From NCBI GenBank assembly GCA_003567725.1, contig PWYU01000031.1, positions 1-64,000 on the forward strand: a DNA stretch of 64,000 bases. Reading direction: 5' to 3'. The notes under the pieces are model-generated. The model did no database searches and had not been told where the DNA came from. It saw nothing but the letters and a program-made list of their open reading frames with translations. The position numbers were made by a program, and so were the translations under genes. The stretch is from Syntrophomonadaceae bacterium. Its GTDB lineage: Bacteria > Bacillota > Dethiobacteria > DTU022. Below, in pieces: positions 1 through 10,141 of the stretch. Numbering within the stretch: position 1 is the stretch's first letter; each line of letters begins with the position of its first letter.

Positions 1-930
1 AAATAGGAGTGCCCTCGGCAGTCGCAGCCGCAGGGTTGATGACGTCACTCGCCCCGACCACAACCACCACATCGGTATCAGAAAACTCCGGGGTGATCGC
101 ATCCATCTCATAAAGCTTCCCGTAATCCACACCCACTTCGGCCAAAAGCACGTTCATGTGACCCGGCATCCGCCCGGCAACCGGGTGGATGGCCATTTTG
201 ACCTCTTTGCCGTCCGCTTCCAGGGCATCGATCAGGGCCTTGACAGGCTGTTGGGCCTGAGCTAAAGCCATCCCGTAACCGGGAACCATGATAACCTTCT
301 CCGCTTCTCTCAGTAAGCCGGCAGCAGCTTTTTCAGAAGAAGCAGTATCTTCAAACACATCCCTGGAAAATATATCCGGCTCCATTTCAGCAGGGTCCTT
401 TCGGTAAGCGACGACCAGGTCGGGCACCGTTATAGCGGCATCCCCCCATATAGTAAGCACTTGCTCCTGTCCGTAGAGGGTATTGTCGACTCCCGAATAA
501 CCGGGCTTATTATCAAGGTTGCAGACAATGACCGCTTTAGCTTCCGACACGTGCAACACCGGCATACCGTAAATAGGAGTGCCCTCAGCAGTCGCAGCCG
601 CAGGGTTGATAACATCACTCGCCCCGACCACAACCACCACATCGGTATCAGAAAACTCCGGGTTGATCGCATCCATCTCATAAAGCTTCCCGTAATCCAC
701 ACCCACTTCGGCCAAAAGCACGTTCATGTGACCCGGCATCCGCCCGGCAACAGGGTGGATGGCAACCTTGACCTCTTTGCCGTCCGCTTCCAGAACATCG
801 ATCAGGGCCTTGACAGGCTGCTGGGCCTGAGCTAAAGCCATCCCGTAACCGGGAACCATGATAACCTTCTCCGCTTCTCTCAGTAAGCCGGCAGCAGCTT
901 TTTCAGGAGGAGCAGCATCTTCAAAAACAG
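1..930 (-). repeat. Direct tandem repeat, unit 570 bp (nt 1-~360 match nt 571-~930), coding for the duplicated dIII of PntB
   Basis: aaataggagtgccctc(g/a)gcagtcgcagccgcagggttgat... at 1 and 571; about 16 mismatches over 360 nt counted by eye; 570 = 190 codons, so in frame. Confidence 0.93.
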
Positions 931-1816
931 CACCCGAAAAAGTTACCGGTTCCGTTTCGGCTTCAGATCCAGCTGCCGCTTCGGCGGCATCTTTTTCTCT
1001 TATTGGGGCAGGGCCGGTTTGAAAGCCGCCTAATACTGCCGGTAAATTTCTGTTCATAGCCCGGCACATCAACTGGGTAAGAATCATGCCGGCAACACCA
1101 ACCAGTGACCCAACACCGGCCAGTAAAAAATTGCCAACGGCCAGGCCGCTTACCGCGGCGGCCACACCTGACATGGAATTAAGAAATGATATAATAACCG
1201 GCATGTCCGCCCCTCCGATACGAACAGCCATTAACAAACCGTAAATGGCAAATATTGCCAGTATAGCCAGCTGGTATACAGGAGCCTGCAAAAAAAACAA
1301 TCCAATGACCAACACGGCTCCTAATATCAATAAAAGGCGAAGGATTATACCGTGACCTTTCAAAAAAACCGGTTTCTGGGATACTAAACCCTGTAACTTA
1401 AGAGAAGCTACAACGCTGCCGCTGAAGGTAAGTGTCCCTACCCCAAGAGCCAGGGCTGCCGTGAACCAGAAAAGCCATAATTCCGTTCCGGCTTCCACGG
1501 CCATAACCGTGCCGGCCACCAGGGCGGAAGCGCCTCCGCCAAGGCCATTAAATAAGGCTACTGTCTGCGGTATCTGGATCATTTTCACCTGACGGGCCAA
1601 TAAGATTCCCAATATACCTCCAATAAAAATGTAAAGCCAGGCCAGGGAGTCAATCATCCCCATCTGCAGGAAGGCGAAAATAATTGCCAGAGCCATAGAA
1701 AAAGCACCCAGGCGGTTACCCCACAAAGCAGTGCGTGGAGATTGCATAAGCCGTATGCCTATTAAAAATCCAATGGTCAAAATAATTGGGATCAAATATT
1801 CAAGCAAAGTGATCAT
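1..1816 (-). CDS. pntB: NAD(P) transhydrogenase subunit beta (PntB), partial (runs off the left edge), with tandemly duplicated C-terminal NADP-binding domain III
   Basis: Manual translation from ATG 1816 (overlaps the pntA2 stop as ATGA): MITLLEYLIPIILTIGFLIGIRLMQSPRTALWGNRLGAFSMALAI..., membrane domain, then VIMVPGYGMALAQAQQPVKALIDVLEADGKEVKVAIHPVAGRMPGHMNVLLAEVGVDYGKLYEMDAINPEFSDTDVVVVVGASDVINPAA... and the same domain again. No stop in this frame down to nt 2. Absent from the ORF track, probably because it is open at the edge. Confidence 0.9.
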   Translation of the reverse strand, partial: MITLLEYLIPIILTIGFLIGIRLMQSPRTALWGNRLGAFSMALAIIFAFLQMGMIDSLAWLYIFIGGILGILLARQVKMIQIPQTVALFNGLGGGASALVAGTVMAVEAGTELWLFWFTAALALGVGTLTFSGSVVASLKLQGLVSQKPVFLKGHGIILRLLLILGAVLVIGLFFLQAPVYQLAILAIFAIYGLLMAVRIGGADMPVIISFLNSMSGVAAAVSGLAVGNFLLAGVGSLVGVAGMILTQLMCRAMNRNLPAVLGGFQTGPAPIREKDAAEAAAGSEAETEPVTFSGAVFEDAAPPEKAAAGLLREAEKVIMVPGYGMALAQAQQPVKALIDVLEADGKEVKVAIHPVAGRMPGHMNVLLAEVGVDYGKLYEMDAINPEFSDTDVVVVVGASDVINPAAATAEGTPIYGMPVLHVSEAKAVIVCNLDNKPGYSGVDNTLYGQEQVLTIWGDAAITVPDLVVAYRKDPAEMEPDIFSRDVFEDTASSEKAAAGLLREAEKVIMVPGYGMALAQAQQPVKALIDALEADGKEVKMAIHPVAGRMPGHMNVLLAEVGVDYGKLYEMDAITPEFSDTDVVVVVGASDVINPAAATAEGTPI

Positions 1817-2106
1817 CACCCCTTAACCTTTTCCTTTTCTTCATGCTTGAACATGCGTAGCATCCGGTCTGTAACCAAGAAGCCGCCTGCAACATTAATC
1901 ATGGCTAAAATTAAAGCCGCCGCGGCCAGGCTTCTGGCGCCCGGCGGGGCAGCGGCATATATAGCAATAGAGCCCAAAACAGTTATTCCCGAGAGGGCAT
2001 TCATTCCAGACATTAGTGGCGTGTGAAGTAATGAAGGTACAGCAGATATAACCCTGTATCCAAGCATAGCACACACCACAAGAAATATCAGTATCGCTGG
2101 CGACAT
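1816..2106 (-). CDS. pntA2: NAD(P) transhydrogenase subunit alpha part 2 (PntA2, membrane)
   Basis: 96 aa, hydrophobic, MSPAILIFLVVCAMLGYRVISAVPSLLHTPLMSGMNALSGI; between pntA1 and pntB. Confidence 0.9.
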   Translation of the reverse strand: MSPAILIFLVVCAMLGYRVISAVPSLLHTPLMSGMNALSGITVLGSIAIYAAAPPGARSLAAAALILAMINVAGGFLVTDRMLRMFKHEEKEKVKG

Positions 2107-2150
2107 AACTTACAACCTCCCTACCCTTTTGTAACCACAACAGTTGAACT

Positions 2151-3323
2151 TTATTCTTCCATTGCTTTCAAAGTTCCTTCATGAACAACTTTGTAATCTT
2201 TGGTAACCAGGGATTCTTTGATAACTTCATCTTCTAAGTCAAACTTCAGGTGTCCGTCTTCTATCAGGTAATTAATATAGTTGTAAGTGTTTTGAGCAAA
2301 CATCCGGGAAGAATCAATCGGCAGATAGGCCGGAATATTTAGTAGAGCGCTTACATAGATGCCATCGTAATCATACTCTTCCCCAGCCCGGCTCAGTTCA
2401 CAGTTACCTCCCTGGTCAATTGATATATCAATTATGACAGAACCCTTGTTCATCATTTCCACCATTGCTTTATTAACCAGGACAGGTGCTCTTTCTCCGG
2501 GTATCAAAGCAGCTAAGATAACAGCGTCACTTTCCTTCACATGAGGGGTAAGGATATCCCTTTCTTTTTCATACCAATCATCGGGAAGGCGCTTCGCATA
2601 ACCCCCTTCACCGACACCTAACCCTTCAGGAAGCTCAAAGGGAATCGGTTCAGCCCCCAGGCTCCGGGATTGCTCATTGGCTTCCGGCCTGATATCAAGG
2701 GTTTTAATCTTGGCTCCGAGTCTTTTTGCAGTTGCTATAGCCTGAAGTCCGGCAACACCTACTCCAACAACCAGGACCTGGGCAGGCTGGAGTACTCCGG
2801 CACTTGTAGGCATCATTGGAATAAAACGAGAAAGGTTGTGGGCGGCAATAATAACCGACTTATAACCGGCCACTGTGCTCATAGAGGTTAAGGTATCCAT
2901 ATGCTGCGCCCTGGAAATCCTGGGAATACTATCCAGTGTGAAACTGGTAATGCCACTGCTTGCCAGCATTTTAACCATGTCATGATTGGAAGGGTTTGCC
3001 GGGTGCAAAAATGAAATTAAAATACTTCCTTCCGGCATTAATTCAACTTCGTGCTTACCCAATGCTGGATTATTATGGGGCTCTTTAACTTTGAGAATGA
3101 CATCAGCCCTTCGATATAATTCTTCAGTACTTGTAACGATTTCTGCACCGGCTTGAATATAATCTTCATCATGAAAATATGATTTATCTCCAGCTCCTGC
3201 CTCCACCAGTACTTTTGCTCCGGCTTTAACGCATTGTTCAACCGTTTGGGGAATCGCAGCCACTCTTCTCTCACCGGCCAATATCTCTTTAGGAACCGAA
3301 ATAGTAAGACCGCTGAATTTCAT
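2151..3323 (-). CDS. pntA1: NAD(P) transhydrogenase subunit alpha part 1 (AlaDH/PNT family)
   Basis: VPKEILAGERRVAAIPQTVEQCVKAGAKVLVEAGAG, VVGVGVAGLQAIATAKRLGA; adjacent to pntA2/pntB. Confidence 0.9.
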   Translation of the reverse strand: MKFSGLTISVPKEILAGERRVAAIPQTVEQCVKAGAKVLVEAGAGDKSYFHDEDYIQAGAEIVTSTEELYRRADVILKVKEPHNNPALGKHEVELMPEGSILISFLHPANPSNHDMVKMLASSGITSFTLDSIPRISRAQHMDTLTSMSTVAGYKSVIIAAHNLSRFIPMMPTSAGVLQPAQVLVVGVGVAGLQAIATAKRLGAKIKTLDIRPEANEQSRSLGAEPIPFELPEGLGVGEGGYAKRLPDDWYEKERDILTPHVKESDAVILAALIPGERAPVLVNKAMVEMMNKGSVIIDISIDQGGNCELSRAGEEYDYDGIYVSALLNIPAYLPIDSSRMFAQNTYNYINYLIEDGHLKFDLEDEVIKESLVTKDYKVVHEGTLKAMEE

Positions 3324-3941
3324 TAAAAACATCTCCTTTTAATTGTGATTATAATACCAACTCTAATAAAGTCAAAACAGATAACCATGATAAAAATCCA
3401 GTCAAACTAATTTAGTCTAAAAAGCAATAAAAAAAAGACGTTTGACCCATCACTTCACAGCAATGAATTCCCAGTCCTTAAATTCAAAGAAAAACATAAA
3501 AGCAATAATAACACTTATTGCTTTTTCACCCCGCCAAATGCAGGATCCTGCCAGAGGCCCGTCCCCCTTATGGTTACCTAATCTTTTTGGGTATTAATTA
3601 CTTTACAAATATTAGTATATCAATATTCAATTAGATATGTCAATCACATAAATTCCCATTTTTATCAGATTATAATAACATACAAGTTTTTCGCAAAAAT
3701 AATTTTAATTATTGCACAAAAAAGAAGGGTTTTTATGCAAAACAGCGAATCACATTATTAAAATCGAAGATTATTTATTATCCGGGTCACCGTTAAATAT
3801 CCTTTAGCATTTAATTAAGAGAATAACTGCAAATAGGCAGCCTTTTATGAAATAAACAGGGGAGGTGATCTGCATTTATTAAACGGGCAAAAGGTAAGTT
3901 TTCCGGGTTTTTATTTACATTCTGAAAGGAGATGTTTTGTA

Positions 3942-5321
3942 GTGACGGAAGCGCTTTTAGCTTTCAATAGTTGGCTAAACTCTGTTGTGTGGGGACCTCC
4001 TTTTATGGTCCTCCTGGTTGGAACTGGTCTCTATCTTACTATTCGTTTGGGGTTTTTCCAATTTACTCATCTCGGACATGCCTGGAAACAAACCTTTGGG
4101 CGCTTTTTTTCCAAAGCTGAAGAAGAAGAAGGTGGAGCAATTACTTCATTCCAGGCGGTAGCATCAGCCATGGCTGCAACCATTGGGGTGGGAAACATTG
4201 CCGGTGTAAGCACAGCCATCGCGTTAGGTGGGCCTGGAGCTGTTTTTTGGATGTGGCTTACCGCTTTAGTCGGCATGGCCACAAAATACGGCGAGGCCAG
4301 TCTTGGAGTTAAATACCGGGAAATTGATCCGGAAACCGGCGAAGTATCCGGTGGGGTCATGTATTACATCGAAAAAGGCCTCGGTCCCAAGTGGAAGCCT
4401 GTAGCCATCATTTACGGGCTATTGGCCGGACTTGCTGCTTTCGGCATTGGCTGTATGGTGCAGGCCAATACTTTTGCCCACGCCTTTGAAACCGGTTTTG
4501 GCGTTCCTAACTGGGTTTCAGGAATCATCGTTGTTATTGCAACCGGCCTGGTAACTTTAGGGGGTATTAAGAGGATCGCCATGACCGCCGAAAGAATCGT
4601 CCCCTTCATGGCTATTGTTTATATTATTGGATCATTAATCATTATCTTTATGAATATCTCGAGCCTGGGTTGGGCTTTCGGGCAAATTTTCTATTATGCT
4701 TTTAACCCCATGGCCGCAACCGGCGGTTTCGCCGGAGCAGGAGTTGCAGCCGCAGTTCGTTTCGGTATCGCCAGAGGTATTTTCTCCAATGAAGCCGGGC
4801 TGGGTGCAGCTTCCATAGTGCACGCCCAGGCAAAAAACACGCCTGTCCGCCAGGGTATGTGGGGCATGTGGGAAACGTTTATCGACACCATCGTAATCTG
4901 CACGATGACCTCTCTGGTAATCATCCTGACAGGAGTTATTACCACTGGAACAACAGGAGCTGAACTGGCTTCTACGGCATTCAACAAAGGACTGCCTGGA
5001 CCTGGTGGTGTAGTTGTATTAATCGGCTTAATTCTATTCTCCTATACAACTATGCTTACCTGGAACTTCTATGGTGAAAAAAGTTGGGAATATATTTTCG
5101 GTAAAAGTATTGTTATACCGTACCGTTTATTATTCCTGGGCTTCCTCTTTGTTGGAGCAATCGGAGGGCTGGTCCTAATCTGGGACATAGCAGACACATT
5201 GAACGGTTTAATGGCTGCTCCCAACTTGATCGCCCTTTTAGTCCTGGCCAATGTTCTGGCTAAAGATAAGAAGGGTTACGTGGAAGAATTAAAAAATAAA
5301 CTGAGTGCAAAAATAAAATAA
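3942..5321 (+). CDS. Alanine or glycine:cation symporter (AGCS family)
   Basis: 459 aa membrane protein; AGCS signature region TIGVGNIAGVSTAIALGGPGAVFWMW; RBS aaaggagatg. Confidence 0.92.
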   Translation: MTEALLAFNSWLNSVVWGPPFMVLLVGTGLYLTIRLGFFQFTHLGHAWKQTFGRFFSKAEEEEGGAITSFQAVASAMAATIGVGNIAGVSTAIALGGPGAVFWMWLTALVGMATKYGEASLGVKYREIDPETGEVSGGVMYYIEKGLGPKWKPVAIIYGLLAGLAAFGIGCMVQANTFAHAFETGFGVPNWVSGIIVVIATGLVTLGGIKRIAMTAERIVPFMAIVYIIGSLIIIFMNISSLGWAFGQIFYYAFNPMAATGGFAGAGVAAAVRFGIARGIFSNEAGLGAASIVHAQAKNTPVRQGMWGMWETFIDTIVICTMTSLVIILTGVITTGTTGAELASTAFNKGLPGPGGVVVLIGLILFSYTTMLTWNFYGEKSWEYIFGKSIVIPYRLLFLGFLFVGAIGGLVLIWDIADTLNGLMAAPNLIALLVLANVLAKDKKGYVEELKNKLSAKIK

Positions 5322-5387
5322 ACATTATAGATCTTGTTAAGTTGCACTATCAAAATAGTGCAAGTAAAGAGTAACTAAAATTCTTAC

Positions 5388-5430
5388 CCCCGGCCTGTCT
5401 TCATAAAGAGGACAGGCCGGGGCTTATAAA
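5388..5430 (+). terminator. Intrinsic terminator after the AGCS gene
   Basis: 12-bp stem ccccggcctgtc/gacaggccgggg; a second hairpin ttgcactat-caaa-atagtgcaa lies just upstream (5342-5363). Confidence 0.7.
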
Positions 5431-5497
5431 TTTCCTTGCTCCGATTTTTAAACCTGGGAGGATAACACATAACTATTCCGAAAAACAAATACAGCTG

Positions 5498-6637
5498 GTG
5501 GTGTTAAGATTGGAAGATCGACTTCGCGCAACCCGTGCGGCAATCAACCTCAAAAATTTAGAGCATAATATAGTCTCCTTTCGGAACCATATCGCAGATA
5601 AAACAGCGATAATGGCTGTAGTAAAAGCGGATGGTTACGGTCACGGCGCATCTGAAATAGCATCTATCGCTTTAAAGTATGGGGCCACATGGCTTGGTGT
5701 AGCCTTCGTAGAAGAAGGCATCCGATTGAGGGAAAGAGGATTTACTGCTCCTATCCTGGTTTTAAATCCCCCTTTTGCCAATCAGGCCGAATTTTACATC
5801 AATCATAATTTGATACCGACCATATTTACGATGGAAACAGCAACAGTATTTTCAAATCTCGCTAAAAAAAATAACTGCCATTTAAACTTCCATCTAAAAG
5901 TAGATACCGGTATGGGCAGAGTGGGTGTTTTCCATTATGAAAAAGCAGAAGAATTCCTTGATCAGATCGTAAAGTTACCAAACCTTACCTGCAGCGGTAT
6001 TTATACTCATTTTGCCACTGCAGATGAAAATGATAAAAACTTTGCCAAAAAACAGTTAACCAGGTTTTTAGATTTAACCGGCAAATTAAAACTGAAGGGA
6101 ATATGCCCCTCCCTGGTTCATGCCGCAAACAGCGCCGCCGCACTGGAAATGCCAGAAGCCTGGCTGGATATGATCCGCCTGGGTATAAGCATGTACGGTC
6201 ATTACCCATCACAAGAAGTTGATAAAGATAGAATTCACTTAAAGCCTTTAATGACCTTAAAAAGCAGGGTCTCTTTTAAAAAAACAGTTCCTGCAGGCTC
6301 CTGCATTAGCTATGGGTGCACATACATAACTAAAGTAAAAACCCCGGTAGCTACCGTTCCACTGGGGTACGGAGACGGTTACAGCAGGTTGCTTTCAAAT
6401 AAAGCGCATGTCTTGATCAGGGGAAAACGCCATCCCGTAATCGGCCGGATCTGTATGGACCAGTTTATGGTAGATGTGAGCGCTGATCCAGGAATTAAAG
6501 AGGGTGATGAAGTTGTCTTATTCGGGAAGCAAGACGGTGCATGCATCTCTGCTGAAGAGATAGCTGATCTTTTGGGAACTATCAATTATGAATTGCTTTG
6601 TGCAGTTGGCAAAAGAGTCCCCAGGGTTTATATATAA
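5498..6637 (+). CDS. alr: Alanine racemase
   Basis: AVVKADGYGHGA PLP-lysine motif, CISYGCTY, VATVPLGYGDGYSR, GRICMDQFMVD. Confidence 0.95.
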   Translation: MVLRLEDRLRATRAAINLKNLEHNIVSFRNHIADKTAIMAVVKADGYGHGASEIASIALKYGATWLGVAFVEEGIRLRERGFTAPILVLNPPFANQAEFYINHNLIPTIFTMETATVFSNLAKKNNCHLNFHLKVDTGMGRVGVFHYEKAEEFLDQIVKLPNLTCSGIYTHFATADENDKNFAKKQLTRFLDLTGKLKLKGICPSLVHAANSAAALEMPEAWLDMIRLGISMYGHYPSQEVDKDRIHLKPLMTLKSRVSFKKTVPAGSCISYGCTYITKVKTPVATVPLGYGDGYSRLLSNKAHVLIRGKRHPVIGRICMDQFMVDVSADPGIKEGDEVVLFGKQDGACISAEEIADLLGTINYELLCAVGKRVPRVYI

Positions 6638-6676
6638 GATTGCAGGGCTTTCCTATTTTTAAATCCTATATACCTT

Positions 6677-6725
6677 AATCAGGCATAGCCCGCTAAGCCG
6701 CACGGACGGTTCCACCGTCTTCCCT
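6677..6725. repeat. Intergenic palindromic repeat, partial copy A
   Basis: atcaggcatagcccgctaagccgcacggacggttccaccgtcttccct; matches one arm and core of copies B and E. Confidence 0.65.
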
Positions 6726-6872
6726 TTCTCTAATAATGTGAATAAATACCGGTTGCTATTAAATGAATATTATCGTAATATAGAAATTGGAGAGTGCAGG
6801 ACAACCTCAGCACTTATGAACAATTATTCTGAATAAGAATCAGCTAATAATAGGATAAGGAGGAGCTGCTAC

Positions 6873-7043
6873 ATGCCGGTATATGAGTACGTTTGCCAGG
6901 AATGTAAAAAAATAACAGAAGTAAAGGCCAGCTTTGAAGAAAAAGAAAAAGGATTAACAGTTAAATGTGAACACTGCAGCAGCAATAATGTGAAGCAGTA
7001 TTTCGGCAATATGACTGTTACTGCCAACTTCCCTTTACACTAA
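6873..7043 (+). CDS. FmdB-family zinc-ribbon protein, 56 aa
   Basis: MPVYEYVCQECKKITEVKASFEEKEKGLTVKCEHCSSNNVKQYFGNMTVTANFPLH; CxxC...CxxC; RBS aaggagg. Below the ORF-track length cutoff. Confidence 0.82.
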   Translation: MPVYEYVCQECKKITEVKASFEEKEKGLTVKCEHCSSNNVKQYFGNMTVTANFPLH

Positions 7044-7069
7044 AGTGAGCGTCCAAACAAAATCTCGAG

Positions 7070-7101
7070 AAGGACCAGAAAAAAACCGGTCCTTCTTTTT
7101 T
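7070..7101 (+). terminator. Intrinsic terminator
   Basis: aaggacc-...-ggtccttctttttt. Confidence 0.7.
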
Positions 7102-7128
7102 ATTAACCCTATTTAATAGAATCTTCCC

Positions 7129-7500
7129 TTAAGCTTTTTCAAGAGTAATTTCTTCCCCATCACAAACATCACCCCATGCTCTGGGGTCTCCCCGTAAGCG
7201 CCCCACCAGGTTTACCGGGCTGGCCGGCCTGATTTCACCCGCTGTTGAAACCGGTGTTTGCCCAAAAAATATGCAAAAACAAGAACCTTCCGGCCAGTAA
7301 GCCACATCTCCTACTTCTACCATTGAAACAGCATCTTCCGGTCCGGTTTTAAGGGGTATGCTAAAGTATATTTCCTCACCCCAGGTACTGACAGAGTCTG
7401 CAACCGGTAATATCTCCCATAAGAGGTCAGCGGTTTTTGAATTGTTTAACTCCGCTTTCATTTGAATTTTTTCAGTTATAATGCTAATGATCCTGGTCAC
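7129..7500 (-). CDS. Cyclophilin-like fold (TM1367-like) family protein
   Basis: MKAELNNSKTADLLWEILPVADSVSTWGEEIYFSIP...VGDVAYWPEGSCFCIFFGQTP; GTG start chosen inside the longer listed ORF. Confidence 0.65.
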   Translation of the reverse strand: MTRIISIITEKIQMKAELNNSKTADLLWEILPVADSVSTWGEEIYFSIPLKTGPEDAVSMVEVGDVAYWPEGSCFCIFFGQTPVSTAGEIRPASPVNLVGRLRGDPRAWGDVCDGEEITLEKA

Positions 7501-7550
7501 GGTAAAGCACCCCTTTTTCAAAAAGTTATTTATACCATGGATATAACTTC

Positions 7551-8780
7551 TTAGCGTAAGTAATCGAGAGCCAGGTTGGTGAAAACAGCCGGACCAATCC
7601 ACAATACATCTTCATCCAAATCAAACTTTGAATTATGGTGCGGGTAAGTAATATTTTTCTTCTTATTCCCGGAACCAATAACAAAAAATACACCGGGCAC
7701 TTTTCCAAAGTAAAAAGACATGTCTTCAGTGCCCATATTTGGTTTTTTTATTTCAATAATGTTTTCAGGCCCAATCACCTTGGAAGCGTTTTTTATAAGC
7801 CTCTTTGTAAAATCGGGATCGTTGCTGGTCGAAGGGTAACCTCCCAGCATTTTCACTTCCGCTTTAGCCCGGTTGGCTTCCGCAGTAGAAGTGCAAATTT
7901 CAGTTAACCGCCTGGTAATAAAACAGCGATCTTCTTCATATAAAGTCCGGAAATCACCACCAAATATTACCCGGGGAGTAATAATATTATGGGCTTCCCC
8001 TCCTTGAATTTGCCCTATAGTAAGCACAACCGGACAAAGTGGATTCATCTCCCTGCTTACAATTTTCTGTAAAGAAAGAATTATCTCCGAAGCAATCGTG
8101 ATAGCGTCTACACCAAGGTGAGGTAGCGCACCGTGGGTGCTGTTACCTTTAACAGTGACTTCAAACCTGGTTGATGCAGCCAGAATGGGGCCCTCGCAAA
8201 CACCAACCTGACCTGTTGCCAGCTCAGGAAAAATCTGCCCAACATGCAAGCCGGCAACAGCATCTACAACGGGATCTTCAAGGCATCCATCATCGATCAT
8301 CCGGGCTGCCCCAAAATAACCCTCTTCACCGGGTTGAAATAGCAGTTTTACATTGCCCCGCAAGCGGGACCGGATACCATAAATTATTCTTGCTGCACCA
8401 AGAAGCATAGCCATATGAGCATCATGCCCACAGGCATGCATGTTTCCGTTGGTTGAAGCAAATGAAAGCCCGGTTTCTTCCTTAATGGGCAATCCATCCA
8501 TATCAGCACGAAGAGCCAGGGTTGGTCCGGGTTCCTCCCCCGCTATTAAAGCAACCACCCCGGTTTTGGCTGCCCTTCGGTAGGTAATTCCAAATTCGTC
8601 GAGTTTAGCGCGAATATAGGAGGAAGTATGCTCTAAGTCAAGGCCGATTTCCGGAATCTGATGTAAATCGCGCCTCCAGCTAATTACATCCTGTTGAATG
8701 TCTTTTGCTAAACTATTAGTGTCCATCGCCAGGCCCCTTTTCTGATCGCTATGATGGTTAAAATTAAAATATTTACTCAT
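7551..8780 (-). CDS. M20-family amidohydrolase/peptidase
   Basis: RRDLHQIPEIGLDLEHTS, NMHACGHDAHMAMLLGAA, LFQPGEEGYFGA, HGALPHLGVDAI. Confidence 0.92.
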   Translation of the reverse strand: MSKYFNFNHHSDQKRGLAMDTNSLAKDIQQDVISWRRDLHQIPEIGLDLEHTSSYIRAKLDEFGITYRRAAKTGVVALIAGEEPGPTLALRADMDGLPIKEETGLSFASTNGNMHACGHDAHMAMLLGAARIIYGIRSRLRGNVKLLFQPGEEGYFGAARMIDDGCLEDPVVDAVAGLHVGQIFPELATGQVGVCEGPILAASTRFEVTVKGNSTHGALPHLGVDAITIASEIILSLQKIVSREMNPLCPVVLTIGQIQGGEAHNIITPRVIFGGDFRTLYEEDRCFITRRLTEICTSTAEANRAKAEVKMLGGYPSTSNDPDFTKRLIKNASKVIGPENIIEIKKPNMGTEDMSFYFGKVPGVFFVIGSGNKKKNITYPHHNSKFDLDEDVLWIGPAVFTNLALDYLR

Positions 8781-8946
8781 CCACTACCGGGTTGTTGGTT
8801 AAATTACCTGAACTGGAAACTATGCTCTCGAATTCTTCAGGTAGCAACCACAGCAGCTTAGCTTCGCCCTTCTCCCGGGCTTCCCTTGAGACAAGCTGAA
8901 AGTAAGCTTTAACTCAATGGAAGTAAAAAGGATAATTACAAAAAGA

Positions 8947-9969
8947 TTAATTAATCAGGATATCTTTTATTGCCATCACAGCTGTTTCTATATCACGCCG
9001 GCTCACTTCTTTGCTTGTAGTCAATCTGATCATGTCCGGCTCCATAACGCTGGCCAGAATATTCCTCTTCTTTAACTCTTCATTAAATTGTTGGGGGTGA
9101 ATATGCTGTGGTTTAATAATTACAATATTAGTGTCCACATCTGCTGGATCAAACTCAAGTCCCTTCAATCCTGCTAATCCTTCGGCAAGCAGGCGGGCGT
9201 TAGTATGATCATCTGCAAGCCGATCAATCATTGTTTTAAGAGCCACAAGGCATGCAGAAGCAATTACACCCGCCTGGCGCATTCCACCTCCCAGGCGTTT
9301 ACGCCATCTCCTGGCCTCTTCAATAAAATATGCCGGGCCGGCTACAATAGATCCGACAGGTGCTCCCAATCCTTTGGAAAAGCAACATTGAATCGATGTT
9401 GTGCAGGCGGTATATTCTTTAACCGGTACCCCCGACGCTACAGAAGCATTAAAAATCCTCGCTCCGTCTAGATGAACAGGCAGATTATTTTGGGAAGCAA
9501 GGTTATAGATCATTCTCATGTTTTCAAGGGGAACTATTCTACCACCACCACGATTATGAGTATTTTCTAAACAAATCAGTGATGTCGGGGGAAGATGAAC
9601 ATCATCAGGCCGGATAGCGCTCGCAACCAGTTCCGGGGAAAGGATACCTTTATCTCCAGGCAGCGGCCTGGGTTGAATCCCGGCAAATGCAGAAGCTGCT
9701 GCCGCTTCATAATAATAAATATGGGCATTAGCTTCCATGATAACCTCCGTGCCGGGGCTGGTGTGGGTCAATATGGCAACCTGATTGCCCATAGTTCCGC
9801 TTGACACATACATAGCCGCCTCCTTACCCAATACCTGGGCAGACTCTTCTTCCAGGCGATTTACAGTAGGATCTTCACCATAAACATCATCCCCGACTTC
9901 TGCTTCATACATTGCCCTGCGCATTTCTTCGGTGGGCCTGGTAATTGTATCGCTGCGTAAATCAATCAT
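8947..9969 (-). CDS. Low-specificity L-threonine aldolase
   Basis: [53 protein letters not shown]-like; [16 protein letters not shown]. Confidence 0.93.
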   Translation of the reverse strand: MIDLRSDTITRPTEEMRRAMYEAEVGDDVYGEDPTVNRLEEESAQVLGKEAAMYVSSGTMGNQVAILTHTSPGTEVIMEANAHIYYYEAAAASAFAGIQPRPLPGDKGILSPELVASAIRPDDVHLPPTSLICLENTHNRGGGRIVPLENMRMIYNLASQNNLPVHLDGARIFNASVASGVPVKEYTACTTSIQCCFSKGLGAPVGSIVAGPAYFIEEARRWRKRLGGGMRQAGVIASACLVALKTMIDRLADDHTNARLLAEGLAGLKGLEFDPADVDTNIVIIKPQHIHPQQFNEELKKRNILASVMEPDMIRLTTSKEVSRRDIETAVMAIKDILIN

Positions 9970-10141
9970 TCTTTAGCGCCTCCTCTTTAAACTCTCCTTT
10001 AATATTGTAGCATGTAATATAATTTTATATGTAACCTGATTATAATATTTCAGAGTAAAGGTAATAAAACTGGGGATAATCCGAAGATAACCGCATCGAT
10101 TGAATGATCTTTATTATTATCAATTCTTGGGTATGAATCAT

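Noticed and set aside
461-835. Plus-strand ORF (124 aa) and minus-strand ORF 430..702
   Set aside because: Both are out-of-frame readings of the pntB dIII repeat; the true coding frame is open through the whole region.
4067-4987. Antisense ORFs opposite the AGCS gene, and similar antisense ORFs elsewhere in the track
   Set aside because: They mirror codon structure of strong genes, lack ribosome-binding sites and resemble no family.
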